Source: Apteryx mantelli (lineage: Eukaryota; Chordata; Aves; Apterygiformes; Apterygidae). From it: a DNA stretch of 64,000 nucleotides. The stretch lies in NCBI RefSeq assembly GCF_036417845.1, contig NC_090020.1, positions 33,216,425-33,280,424 of the forward strand. Direction: 5' to 3'. The notes beneath the pieces are model-generated. The model was given only the letters and a program-made list of their open reading frames with translations. It made no database searches and had not been told where the DNA came from. This document shows, in pieces, positions 1 through 12,928 of the stretch (position 1 is the first letter of the stretch; every line of letters starts with the position of its first letter). Made by a program: the position numbers and the translations under genes.

Positions 1-3000
1 ATATTACCCACCTCAAAGCCACTTTGAAATGATTAAGCACATGGCCAGGAACCACAAGCTCTTCCTCCCTTCCGAAGCTGGGTGCCTGTCATATTTTACT
101 ACTACATAGAACTTTGCACACAGCACTTATTTTTGTGGTTAAGGAAAAAAGAGCTGAAAAGTGAAGGATTCACACTGATCTAGGAAGTTGGTACTCATAT
201 CTCCCAATACAGTACAGAATGAATTAGATCACAGTACCTGCTGGTGAAATTGCTCCATTTTTTGGTGGAATCCTAGATCAATTTATCAGATACCTCAATT
301 AATATGTCTCCTTTCATCTCTTAATTTTTTGTAACACATGGCTTATTTATCAATCTACATTTAAATCGGTCTACCTGTGTATCTTCAGACTGATGAGACA
401 TTTATTTCATTCCTGCTTATAAAGAAAATTTCTCCATTGAGAATCAAGGAAGTATGCCTGTGAGAGGAGAGGCCTGTGCGTGAAGCAACAGACTGGGACT
501 GAACACTTTTTAACTTGCCCTTGGCAAGTCAAATATCTTTTACTATTTGGTAAACTGTGAAAGAAATACACCCAGTAATTAATGTTCAGTTACTGATGTA
601 AATAATTTAATAATAAAAATAAATTTAACACACCAGAGTCATCACCTGAAACTTGACTGCACTTAGTTTCAGTTCTGAGCAAATCCTTTTACCTTTGAGA
701 GTACAACAAACAAGTTAGGATTTTTAAAAGCCAGGGATAAATAAATCTCATATCTATTCAGAACCCCATCCAACGATTTCAATGGAAAAATGTAATTTTG
801 TGGAATGGGAATAATACAAAGTAATCTATCAGAGTAGACTGTAGCCTTTTCTGGACATTGCGCCATCAAAACTTGCTTATTTTTGGTATCAGAGTTTTTA
901 TTATAGGCTCATATATAAACTTAAATACCATGTTCCCAATTACACTTACGCATGACAGTTACCTCTTTCTATATTTAGAGGTTTTAGAGTTTTTGCATCC
1001 CAGGCATATATTAATATTCTTAAAAATCTTTTTATTACATTTACAGTAAATATCCTGAAAAGTACTTCTACTTCATGACCCACAAATGTAATTTCAAACA
1101 TTGACAATGACATAGTTTATCATTACAAAAAACAGCACCATAAAGAGCTAGGGTCAAGGAAGTTTGAAAGTTTATATTGTATGTACTAGAATTTAGTTGT
1201 TTACACACATAGAGCTTGCCTATAGTTATATTTCATGATAAAGTATAATTAATCCAGAGAATTAGGTTAAATGTTATCTATCATCCATGTATATAAAAAA
1301 TATTGGAGAAAAGCGGTGTTGATGATTCAGCAGGTAGTACTCACTTGCACTTATACTGCAAGTCTGGAATCTGTTATAATACACAGCTTTGTAGTAGCAG
1401 CAATGATATAAGCGACAGCATAAAGAGTCATTTTTACTGTCTACACGAAATGATATGGTGCATCTGTCAGTGTAACTTGGGCAGCAGAGTTCTTTCTCCC
1501 TGCTGTACAGCCTCTATTTTCATTGTCACCAGCCTGGAACTGAAATGGCAGGGAATTCATAGCTTCTCTATTTGCAGCCCCTGAATCAGTATGAATAAGT
1601 ACTACTGCCTCGACGTTATACTGCTCAAATTTTTGCTTTCAAGACAGAAACAGATAATGAAATGTTTTAGTTAAGGATTCTTTCAAGCTTTGTGCAAGAG
1701 GTGGGGCATTAGCCCCATTTTAGTGCTCACAATGAGTAGTCTGTCATTTCCTCTGTGCTTTCAAATTGTTATTGCATTCTTCTCACTCTACCCAAAAGGT
1801 TGTGTGGCATTAGCTTTGCTCCACCCTAAAAAACAGCTGTATTTCATTGCTGGGTGAATGAACGGATCTCTCCATTTCCCTTCACTCTGGAAAGCACTTT
1901 AGGACTTTTTTGAACTTCAGAAGTATCCAAGATGGGTCCCACCTTGTAGGCAAGAGCAGGCAATTGAAGAATACATATCAAAACTTTTTATTTTTAAGCT
2001 TTTCCACTTCACTCACTTTGTCATGCTCCTTTAATATATCCATGCCAATTCTACTAAGAGGAAAGCACCAGGTTATGAGGCAACACAGAACTTGCAATCA
2101 GGTACGCGGCAGCTACACTAGCTTAGCCTGAATTCCTTAGCTAATGATGAGCATTACAGCTCTGGCCATCCTTTGACTTCCTTTTTGGTCTTCTTCAAAT
2201 GAATTGAAATAAATACTCAAATTCTTTTGCTTTTTCCTTCATAAAAAGAAAAAAATACATTAGGCGGGCAAAACTATAGCTTGGTTATACGGCTACAAAT
2301 TATGAAACTACTTTCAATCTACTTTGTTTTCAGTATGGATATGTGGACTAAATCCTTGTGCTGGAAGTCTTGATTGCTTATTCATCAGTATCTTTATGAC
2401 ACAAGCAAGGAATTAGAAATCATTGAGGGTTCTTCACTGAAAACTATGCTTAGTTTATCAAAAACAGGACATAACTGCTTGTTAAAACAAACAAACTTGC
2501 TTTTCTGACTTTTATGTGCTTGGGATAGGAGTCTCGGCATCACTGAGTGTGATGTTATTGCACTATACTGCCTTTGTACCTTGACTTATCATCACTGCAT
2601 GGTGCTGAACTGCATTGTACAGATCTGTGAGGTTGCTCTGAGGTAGCTCAAGAACTGATGTTGTATTAGATTGCAGTAGGCTGTATAATAGTGGCATTCA
2701 TTACTGATTTTTTATTTTTCAATTAACTAATTATACTGCTAAATCTTAGTACACAGAATACTTAATTAAAAAAACCAAACTAACATGATACACAGGCACC
2801 CATACCATAATCTTCTTGCCACTCAAAATCTTCAGTTCTGTAAGAGTCATTGTATTTGTGTGTATCTGAGTGATATGAACCTGAGGCAAGAATACACTTT
2901 GTAACTCAAATAGATACCTAACACAACAAACTGCTATATTTTTTTAAGGGAATACAATGAATTAATTGATTTTAAAAGTAACCTAGTTGTGAAAACAGTT

Positions 3001-5039
3001 ATTGTGATCAGCACAGTCATTTTTCACATCTGCCTTGTTTATCTGCCATACCGAAGAAAGGCAGTCAGTGAGCTGCTTGAAAGGGTTACCTATCTTCATA
3101 TACCCCATGCTCCCCTGAAACGGAGGCACAAATCTTGAGACTCTGTGTAATTTCTGGAATCTTGTCTCTCTCCAAAAAGGTAAACAGCCATGGTAATGAA
3201 GTCTCAGAATAATTTTTCTTCTCCATATAAGCTTTCCCACAGGGACAGGCACAAGCATAGCTCATCTGATGTGTGTTTTTCAAAGCAACCATACCAGACC
3301 TCAGAAAAAGGCAAAAGGTCTGTAGTTTTATATATAATTAAAATACTCACCAAAACGTCAAAGTATTTTTTAATAAATGTTTTGAGTTTTATTCCATATC
3401 TTTAATGTTTTATAAATTTTAGCCTGAGTTAACATATGCTACATGTTACTTGGAAAACACAAATAGATGACAGGTTTTAATACCAGGAAACTGGCATTTA
3501 ACAAAATACTTCAAAGAGATGCCATAACTTCAAAAATATACTTAAAATATATGAAGTATAATTTAGTTAATATATTATATTTAAACATATTTTTCATAGA
3601 CAGACCAAAAGAAATAACTATTTGATAGTATGGTAAATTAGAAGTCAACGGGTAGTCTTAGCTCAGTTATTAATGAATGCTTGGAAACATTAAAGCTAAA
3701 ATTGTGTTGCCTCTGGTACTCCAGCTGAGATTTGGAGGAGGGAGGCTGAGAACTAAATGAATATGGATAGGTAACTTTTCTTAAGATTTTGACTTTCAGA
3801 GTTAAAAGAAAGTGGCAATATTGAGGGTAGCATCTTCAGAAAGAAAAGCTTGCACTCATTTGTACCTCACTTTGCCTGCTCTGAAAATAGACAGACATGT
3901 TCACAATTCAGGAATCTGCTCTCCTTCCTTCATAAATGTTAAGGTCATAAAACAGTTTGTTAAAGCCCATAAGAAGTTCTCTTAAAGTATATTTGCAACA
4001 GCACTAGTGGCAGAAATGATGAAGTAATTTTCTCTTATTCAATAAGACCCAATTTTTACTGCAGTTAATTTCTAAGGAGTCTGAAGCAAATTCAGCAAGA
4101 AGTTGTATTTCTTGCTGCAATGTCTCCATAAATGACATAGGAAATTGGCTTATTTTATTTAAATGGATGTCAGATGTTGCTAAAAGACAAGAAAACTCTG
4201 TCACAGGAAACAACTTCTTAGTATAGCAGGGTTCTTCAGAAGGCCTGTCATAACTGCTGAGTAAGAGTGTAGGTAATGAATTCTTCAGTCAGGGAACAGG
4301 AAAAAGTTCCAAATTCTAGTACTTTGAAAACCTCTTCTGAAGGCACTGGTTACATTTCTATGTGATCTCTGTTCTTTCTGCATAAAGTGCCCCAGTACTA
4401 ATAACCTAGCTTAATATTCCTTAGCATTTAAGACAATGGTCTCAATTTAAAAGTCAATATTTAATGATAGAGCCATATAAACAACAGACTATATTTGCAA
4501 CAAACTATATAAAAGTGTGTTAAAACTTGGATAATTTGTGATATTACTAACTGCCTGGAACAGGCAAGACATACCCAGTTTTCTGTAACAGAAAGTGTAT
4601 TTTCTTTTACAGGTTGCAAATTTAGCTCTATGCAGATTTCTATTAGGGGAATATAAGGAAGCAGAACCTAGAGGGGCCTAAAAAGGTGCAGAGATGAGCT
4701 AAGTTAATTGTGGTATCAAACAGCTAGGAATTCTAATTCAAAGTAAAAATTCTGATTCTGCTTTTACAGGCCGATGATGGGGGAGGAGCCAGAATGAACA
4801 TCCTACTTACCACACTGCAGACCAAAATTTGAATATTAAAAGCCTAGAGAGCCTGAGTCAAAGTTGTGTCTGGCTCAGTTTTAACACCCTAGAATTGTTC
4901 TATAGGCCTCTTCTGTTCTCATATTCACTTTAAACAGACCTATCTATGTGTATTTTAGCAGTTATTTCTGATTTATTTTAGTTGTGTTTTTTTTTGTCAG
5001 GCTCAACAGCTACATGTCTTGAAGTCTAATCCAGTTGAT
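1..5039. other. AT-rich intergenic DNA, no gene seen
   Basis: Only short chance open frames (at most 93 codons) occur, with no recognisable domains. No CpG cluster, tRNA or rRNA was seen. Around 3,530-3,600 the sequence is almost pure A and T. Confidence 0.7.
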
Positions 5040-5185
5040 TTTGGTCCTGACACTACTGAAGTATTTACACAGATGCTTAACTTTCATGGAAAGTAGTCCG
5101 CCATGAGTAATCCTGTAGTCAGTGAGAGTACTTTTGCAGTGCAATCTATATTAAGTACTTGCAGAATCAGGGCCTTTGAAGACTT
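5040..5185. repeat. Relic of an ancient amniote interspersed repeat, MITE-like
   Basis: The stretch runs from GGTCCTGACACTACTGAAG through ATGCTTAACTTTCATGG and GTAATCCTGTAGTCAGTGA to TACTTGCAGAATCAGGGCC. That order and wording match a common amniote short repeat with a gatcctgca...aagtcaatggga...caggatcagggcc layout and inverted ends. It is heavily diverged; the family name is not assigned. Confidence 0.45.
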
Positions 5186-5289
5186 GTAAATAGTATCAGT
5201 TGTGTGCGTTTTGAAGTGTCTATCTTAACTACCATTAGTTAAGGAGGCATTAGGTCACGTCACACTAACTCAGTATTTGTCTTTTAATG

Positions 5290-5725
5290 AGAAAACTATT
5301 ATTTCTAAAGCACAAAAGGCAGTAGATATAATCCATTGGGATTCAGTAAGACATCTGGTATGATGGCATATTGGAAATTAAGAGGAGTAGGATTAGCATA
5401 AGAATTGTAAGGGCCAGAAAATACAAACTAAATAGGAGAACACAATGAGTTATGCTGAAAGGGGAAAAACTCAGCTAAAAGGAAACTATTTGGCTAAAGG
5501 AAATTCTTTCTGGAAATCAATTCTGAGGATAGATTAAATATATATATCTAATTACAAGACCACTGATATAGGTATGGCAACAGAATCTGTTGCTGACAGA
5601 GGTGGGAGATGCCAACAACCCAGAGGAGGATTAGAATGTTATACAAGAATTAGGAAAGCTTTAGGAAGGGAGTCATGGGAAGAACTCAACAGTACAAAAA
5701 TGCAAATTCATGAAATTAGCATCTC
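5290..5725 (+). mobile_element. Ancient CR1 LINE fragment (reverse transcriptase region)
   Basis: Sequence such as GCAGTAGATATAATCC...GATTCAGTAAGACATCTGG and, 300 bp on, GAGGAGGATTAGAATGTTAT...AACAGTACAAAAATGCAA follows the DFSKAFD-to-post-FADD part of CR1 reverse transcriptase in nucleotide order. The frame is destroyed. It belongs to a far older CR1 subfamily than the copies at 35 and 61 kb. Confidence 0.5.
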
Positions 5726-8700
5726 CGAATAAAAACTTTCACTCTTCCCAAAGCTCCTCATTGGGAAAAAGAATAGAAAGAATGTCTGCAACCTGTTATG
5801 CATTAAGATATTAAAAAGAACCGATCTTTTAAGAAGTGTTCCTGTGTTTGCGAACACAAACCCAGGTACAGTATTCACTGCAGTTCCTCTGCCCCATGCC
5901 TTCCATTATCCAGTGCCAAAAAATTAGGATAGGGGAAAGAGAAAAGGAAGAAAGGACAACAACGAAGGAACATTTTGAAATAAGCACTTCATGAGCAGTT
6001 TTATATTAGCATGACCTCTGGAATAAACTGAGCATAGTGTGTCTGAGTCCAGATTCTTTTGCAGGATATTCATTCATATGCATAGAATTCTATCCAGTTT
6101 CAACTGCTACTGTATCTCAGCTGTAGCCAAAAGAGACTCAAAAGCCTTTCATGAAGAGACAGATGAAACGAGCAGTTATACTTTCTGGCTGGCATGCTCA
6201 CTTTGTCTCTGCTGCTAAACAAAAGGTCTCTGTACGAGGTCACTGTATAATGAGCCACAGTTCAGTTGTAAATACATTTTCAATGTTTCCGTCCCAATGC
6301 AGAATAAAAAGGAGTGTCCTAATTCAGGTCAACATTTTGCAACATCATAATTTGAGGAGAAAAATAATTTCTGTCATCGGTTGTCTAACCATCCCCGTTT
6401 CAGGGGAAGCAGACTTCCTGATACATTTGACACTGGCTGTGATGTCAAATGCCTGTCATTGTCTTCCTTAATCTTAATTGGTGACCTCTGCTTTGAGCTT
6501 TGTGGCATTTCTGCACATGCAATACTATGTGAATGAATCATGTTTTGTTTCTCCTTCAAAATTATATCCAATCTAATTATTTTGTTTTTCAAAGATTTGC
6601 TTTCCTGGAGTGTTTGCAAGTAAATAAAATTTGAGGTGCAAAAAAACACCAACAAAAGACATGCTGGGCTAGGAGTGGGAAGATTCATTTGCTGTTCCAT
6701 AGGAAGAGAAGTTTTCAAATTGATCTATGTCGTTCAGCCCCTCTCTAGAATCCCTAGTATAATTCCAGGTCAACTTCCAGGTCTGCAGGCTCCTAACACA
6801 GTGTATTTTCACTGGTATCTTTTGTATGGACTTTACAGTTTGGTTTTGAAACTGGCTCAAAAAAATATATTTCTTCTAATTTCTTGTTTGAATTTTAGGA
6901 TTTGAACTACTTTACACTAACTTTTAGGTGGTTAATGTAATATACCCAGACAGTATTACTAAGCATTAGGGTACAGAAACTTCTAGGATTCCAAAATTAT
7001 ATTTGCTTTCACAAGCAACACAAAAAAAACAGAAAGGCATTTGTTGTAAATGCAAGACTATAGGAGCTTTCATACTGATCAGCTAATTAAAGCTGTGAAC
7101 GGGTGTAAACAAAGTTCACTTTTCAACCAAAGTAATCTACGTCTACCTCACTGCAATTTATGGGCAAAGCAAATTTAAAAGTTAATTTAAAATTATCCAG
7201 CCTTATTTCAATATTTCTTCAGCACAAAGGGATTTAAGGAAGTTTGTTGTGTTAAAAAATGTTAACATCTCTGGCAGTCTCTTCTCCTTGAATGAATCCC
7301 ATCTCTTTGGCAAATCTCAGTTCTGCCTTTGCTCTGCTATGTTCTTGTGTGTATATGTACATCGCTCTTCAAGTTTACATGGAGATGCACAAAGACAAGT
7401 TATTAGAGATTGCAGTAAGTATTCTAAAAGTTTTAGTAGTATTTTTTTTTCTCCTGAAAGGGCCTGCTGAATGTTTTTTTATGATGCTGGTCTGAGCTTG
7501 CAGTAGGAGCAAAAACTATTCTCAGGTGCCACATTTCCAGTATCAACTAAGTGTCTGACTTAACTGTGCAACTACATTGCTAAAATAAGGCACTTGGAAA
7601 ATATTCACCTTTCGGTTCCTAAGTAAAGAAACATACAGACCGATTTTTCTGGCAAATTCTAACACTAATATAACAGCACATTAACAAGGTGCTTTATAGC
7701 AATAGAGGGCAAGGTTACTGTGCAAAATATTTAGTTTTAGGAACACCAGTACCTTTCAGTAAAACCCTCATGCTTCCTCCATTCTGAGTGTTTTGCATGC
7801 TTTTGCTTACTCTCTTCCTGGACTTCAAGGACATGCTTGCATCTTCCCATAGCTATGACAATCTAACCCCCTTTCCCACCTCTGGTGGGAAATTCCTAAT
7901 GCCTGATGACTACAGTTTCTTTGGAATGAAGTATGATTTTCTTCCTCTAAACACAGACCTGTATTTGTAGTACACTATTTTAACCCAGCCATAATGGTAT
8001 GGTTCCAAACTTCTCACAAGGGGCTACCTCAAAAAAGTGTCACCAAATGAGGCAGAACATGAAATATTCCCTGAATAAACAGCTCACTAACCTCCAGCCC
8101 TGCCCACTCCTCACACACCCATCAACTCTAACTGTTCCTCATCTCTCTTTCTTCTAAAATGGTGATTTCTGGTCCCCTAGATCTTCTTCTGGTTACACAA
8201 CAGCTTATCAACCGGAATTATGTAAAAGAAAAGAAAAATAGCTTGAAAAAGACTGCAATCTGGCTCTTGCATAGCTCTGCTTATATTAGAAAATGGAGGT
8301 GGGGAGCTTTAGAAAAAGGGTGTATTTTCCATCCTTCCCTCCTTTGGCTGGTCAAAGCTGGGAAGCTTCTGACTTCTGTTTTCAATTGAGTTTTTATTTT
8401 GTTTGACTATTGTTAAAAACAAAAAGATTCTGTGAGGAAAAGAGCTTTTAAAAGAACGTGGGTGTGGCTTCTGCTTTCTTTTGCTGGTGGCACAGCCTAC
8501 ACAATTGCACTTTGAAAATGCTTTTCTTGTGGGGGAAACAGGCAGCCTGGCTGTCTCCTCCAGGAGAACAGATTCCTTCTCCATAATCAGAGCAAGAAAG
8601 ACAAGGTTGAATTTAAGGATTTGGGGAGATTTGTCAGGATGATTCATCACGATACATTGCAAAATTTAACAGGCCTGCTAGATGTGTAGGTGATTTTTCT

Positions 8701-9688
8701 AATCACAGACTATTGCAAAGGAAACTCCACTTGGTATCTCTTTTCTGTCTATTAACATATACCCCTAAATAATCCCTAACAAAGAAAGCACAATAGCTTT
8801 AACATTTACAAATAACTAAATAAAAAATTAAAGGAAAATTTCAGCGTATCCAGGCTTACTGGTCTGTTTACAAGGAACTCACTAATTTCAGTCTTTTCAG
8901 TGAATAAGAAAAGTCTTTAAGGAACAAGATGTAGAATTTCACCTGTCTCTTCAGGACAGAGTAATTCCACAGTTATAGAAGTCCCACACCTTTTCCATTT
9001 CTTTTGAGTATTGTTTGTTACATAATACACGACTTTAGAATCTTAAAATGTAGGTGAAATAAAGAAAATGGAATAACCAGAGCAAAGAAGCCCTAACCTC
9101 TTTGTATTTGTGTATTTCTTTCATGCACCAGGCTGGAGGGCAAATAGATCAGATCAATATTTGTTTGATAGATTTCTGATAGATAGTTGTGTTTATCATA
9201 CAGATTTATCCAAAATTTGTCTTCAAGCAATTTCTTACTTTACAGACCCAAGTAAACTAGCAAGAAATAAGCAAACAAAACTGAGTATTTGAGGCACAAT
9301 CAAAAAGTTATGCTAGTGCCAAAGCAAATAAACAAATACAATCCCAAAAGCTCTGGTTTTGCTCTGTTAAATCATAACCTTATTTTGAATGTTGGTGTGT
9401 GTTTTGTAATTTTTATTTTTTCTTGTTATGACAAAGCAAAGCATTAATTGGAGATTTAATTCACTTTACCATGTTCTTTGGGGAGTTTTTGGAAGCTATT
9501 AGTAGGAAAATATCCCCTGCTATTTATCATGATTTTAAAATTTCCTTTAACTCTATGCATTTTATAGCATTTTATTTAGTATGCTTTCATCTGGAGGAAG
9601 GAGAAAGGGAAAGGGATGACTCATGAGCTTACACAGCTTCTAACACAGATGTCATTATTTTAAAATTGTTTCTGTGAAAAATATATTG
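5726..9688. other. Intergenic DNA, no gene seen
   Basis: Chance ORFs reach 117 codons (8309-8662, minus) and 114 codons (6374-6718, minus), but neither has a recognisable domain, convincing start context or splice structure. No structured RNA was identified. Confidence 0.65.
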
Positions 9689-9775
9689 GGCCAAATTCTA
9701 GGTGTAACACGGTATCAAAAAGCTCCAGTGAAGTCAGTGGGCTTCCGATGGATTTATAGGTGTAACAGGCTAGGC
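9689..9775. repeat. Relic of an ancient archosaur/amniote short repeat
   Basis: GGGCCAAATTCTAGGTGTAA, then CTCCAGTGAAGTCAGTGGG, then GGATTTATAGGTGTAACA, matches the familiar gggccaaattct...gtgtaac...gaagtcaatgg...gtgtaa short repeat of reptile and bird genomes. It is diverged and partial. Confidence 0.5.
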
Positions 9776-12023
9776 TTTATCTTTTCATGTTTACGTTTTA
9801 TAACAAGTAGTATACACTTCAAGTCTTAGCATTTACAAACTCTATAAAGAGCTTTATCTAGATATAATTTATACATCTTCATTATACATCTTCATTTATG
9901 AATGGTAACAAAGAATTACAAATGGAAGTGTCTCATTCTTCACAGGAACTGTTTGTTTTTTCTCCAACTTATTTTAGCCCTAATTTTATACTGAGCAAGG
10001 CGTTTTACCAGATGCCCTCAGTACCACTAACTGAGGTTTTTTCTCATGCGAGAGGATTATATTTCTGCTAACACTATTTAAAAGGCTCTTCATATATTTA
10101 CACAATCATCCAAACTGTCCTTCATTCCACAAGGTACTGTTTTCATCCCCATAAAAATCTTACTGCTAGAAGTCATCATATATCAAATAATACATTGCTA
10201 TTTGGATTACCAATGGATTTCTGTCTAATATTGAGTAAAGTTATTAGCAAGGCATCAGTCATTTCTTAACTGAGGCCTTAACACATATGGGTAAAAGTTC
10301 TTGCTATATTATGTTACACTTCTGTTTACTTTGTAAAGCTGTAAATGTGGTGTGATTGATAGGACAGTGTTCTGAAGTGATTCTGCCATACAACTTCTAA
10401 TCCGTACCTTAAACTGAATGCTACGGAAATCTTGTAACATTCAGTTTTATTTACCAGAAGAACATGAACTAGAAGTTTTCTATGTCAGAGAAGAGTAACT
10501 TTTAGTCTCAGTTTCAGTCTAGAGTATGAATGTTCTTATTTCTGCATAAAATCTTGTATTTCCTTATTTAAATCATTTTCTATCCTTTACCATGACAGAT
10601 TTTTATCTTTGACATTAGAAAAATGGACTAGGAATATTTCTGCAACCAGACAGAGATTTAGTTCATATCATAACTTTAAAATTTGTAATTAATTCACTTA
10701 TTTTCTCTCCTTATAGCTGTTCTTGTTTAAAAAATAAAATCCAGTAGGCAGTATTATTCTTTCCTCAAGACTGGTAATTCTTATTGCTATAAAAACCCAG
10801 CTCATTTATCACCCCTTTAGGCAGAACCCAGGGAAAGGACGATCTTTATCCTATGTTCTTAAAATCAACAACCATGGAATACCTCTGGAATCTAAGGATG
10901 AAGAGTGAGTGCATTATCAAGTTATGATGGTAGAAAAAAGAACTATTTCAGAAAATAATGCTCAGGCATTATAGAATTTTCAAATGCCATACAGTGGACT
11001 TAATCAGGATGTAAATGGTCTTATCTACAGCAGTATTATAGCACGCACACTTCCAAGTAGTTTGCATGCCATGAAAGAAACTTTCTATTTTGAGCTAGCT
11101 ATATCTCTTAAACGAACTTCATCATTTAGGCCTGGTTAATGTGACAGTTATAATCCAAACAGGAGGTGTTAAGACCAGGAGTTCCTATCAGAGTAAAATA
11201 ATCATGAACCACCAAAAAGATTGAGGAGATCTTGATCACTGACCCTGCCAGGGAACTTTGGATCACAGATGTTTCAATTTAGTTAATGAAAGTAGTATCA
11301 CATACTTCCTCCCACATAATGGGATTAGACATTAATTTAAGAATATTAAATATCCTAAATTATCAGAAGACATTCACTTTAAAAACAGGAAATCTGTGTG
11401 TTGGATAGAGATGCAGTAGGGTGAGAAATTACGCCATCAAGGAAAACTCAGTATTATTAGCACAATTTTTTTCAGGGTACTGGAGAGATACTTGAACATG
11501 CCAACAACTTTGTGCCAAAAACTTATCACATGATTAATGCTGAAGACTGATCAGTGGTTCATGGCAATGCTGATGAGAGCTTGGAGTTTTTTTTTCAAAA
11601 GGAACATTTTGGATATCAAAAATCTTCATTTAAGTAAAAAGGTACCAAACCCTCCTATTTCAAACAGGTAAGACTTGCTACACTGGTTTTAAATTAGGTG
11701 GGAAAGAGGGAAGAAACTAGCTCATAATAATTGTTTGGACTTGCTCAAATTAATTTGGCAGATATATCAATATGAACAGGAAGGCTGAGGATGCAAAGGT
11801 ATTCTGAAACAAAGATGGAGAGTGATAAATCATCAAAATGTCAATATAATAATGCAAGAATGTTGTAGAATATTTATTAGTAAAAGCATTTCTGATAGTT
11901 GGTGCTAATCTGCTAGGCTAATTCCCAACAGAAATATCACTAAAAGTAATGTTGCTGTTGCAGAAAAGTGAGAAGAGTTTATAGCAGTGGCTGCATGAAG
12001 TTTGGCAGTTAAGATAGTTAAGA
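9776..12023. other. Intergenic DNA, no confirmed gene
   Basis: The stretch is AT-rich with no confident feature. A possible short exon-like segment at 10821-10904, between an AG acceptor and a GTGAGT donor, is described among the findings only. Confidence 0.6.
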
Positions 12024-12117
12024 CTTCTGCTGCCATGCAGTTTTTCTGTATGCTTTATGCTACAGATTTTGTTATGAATCATATTAATATAATCTCATAG
12101 TTTTATTTGCACTGCTG
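12024..12117 (+). repeat. Dispersed direct repeat, copy 1
   Basis: This 94-bp segment starting CTTCTGCTGCCATGCAG and ending GCACTGCTG recurs 815 bp downstream at 12839-12928. By eye the copies agree at about nine positions in ten apart from small indels. Flanks on either side do not match. Confidence 0.85.
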
Positions 12118-12118
12118 G

Positions 12119-12838
12119 AGACAAATGCAAGACAAGAGAAAAATACGGGCTCAATTCTCCACACTTTCTTGATACCAGACTTGGGAATAAAAAGAAGGGT
12201 GCAAGCTGGAGCTGTTGAGGGGCATCCTGACAGCTAAAGAAGTCAGGTGTAACCTGGTCTGTCACACCTGGGCCTTGGTGTGTCTCTATATCGGGCCATC
12301 GTTTCTCTGCATGTCCCTCATTGCTTCCACAATGGAAGCAATTCCACAGTTCCACTGTGGCTCAAAAACTGCAGCCATACAGTAATACCGTTAAGACTAG
12401 AAAAAATAAATCTAATGGATCACCTAGATTAAATAATTCTACAATGCCCTTAGAGCTACATTATAATTATTAATATTTGTATTTGATAATATTAACAACA
12501 CTAGAGTATTTGGGGTAAATTTCTGGTGTAAGTGAATGTAAAGGCTAAAGTATTAAAAACCACATTTGGAATGATTTTGGGGAATCCTAGGACATACAGA
12601 GTCAGCTTTGGCTACTCCTGTGCATGCACTGTCAACCATACAACTTTTATACAATAAATGATTTAGGGTGAACATCCATTTGCCCCATAAGGGTAGCACT
12701 GTACCAGACTGCAGTGATTAATATAGGAAATATATAATCACATGATATTTCCATTAGCAACGTGCAGCACAAAAAAAGCGTGAGTGCTACTAGACTTTCT
12801 TGCAAGCAATAAAATCTGAATATCTGTCTCATATTTTC
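12119..12838. other. Interval between direct repeats with clustered hairpins
   Basis: There are three perfect inverted repeats within 120 bp: CAGGTGT/ACACCTG (12244-12250, 12264-12270), ATTGCTTCCA/TGGAAGCAAT (12320-12342, 3-nt loop) and CCACAGT/ACTGTGG (12344-12360, 3-nt loop). The open frame of 86 codons here (minus strand) is not recognisable. Confidence 0.6.
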
Positions 12839-12928
12839 CTTCTGCTGCCATGCAGTTATTCTATGTGCTTTATGCTACAGATTTTGTTATGAATGATATT
12901 AATATGTCATAGTTCTATTGCACTGCTG
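12839..12928 (+). repeat. Dispersed direct repeat, copy 2
   Basis: This is the second copy of the 12024-12117 segment in the same orientation, with a 3-bp and a 1-bp deletion relative to copy 1 and scattered substitutions. Confidence 0.85.

Noticed and set aside
6374..6718. 114-codon minus-strand ORF
   Set aside because: No family recognised and it overlaps other chance frames on both strands.
8309..8662. 117-codon minus-strand ORF
   Set aside because: No recognisable domain, no supporting promoter or splice sites; compatible with chance in 42 kb of desert.
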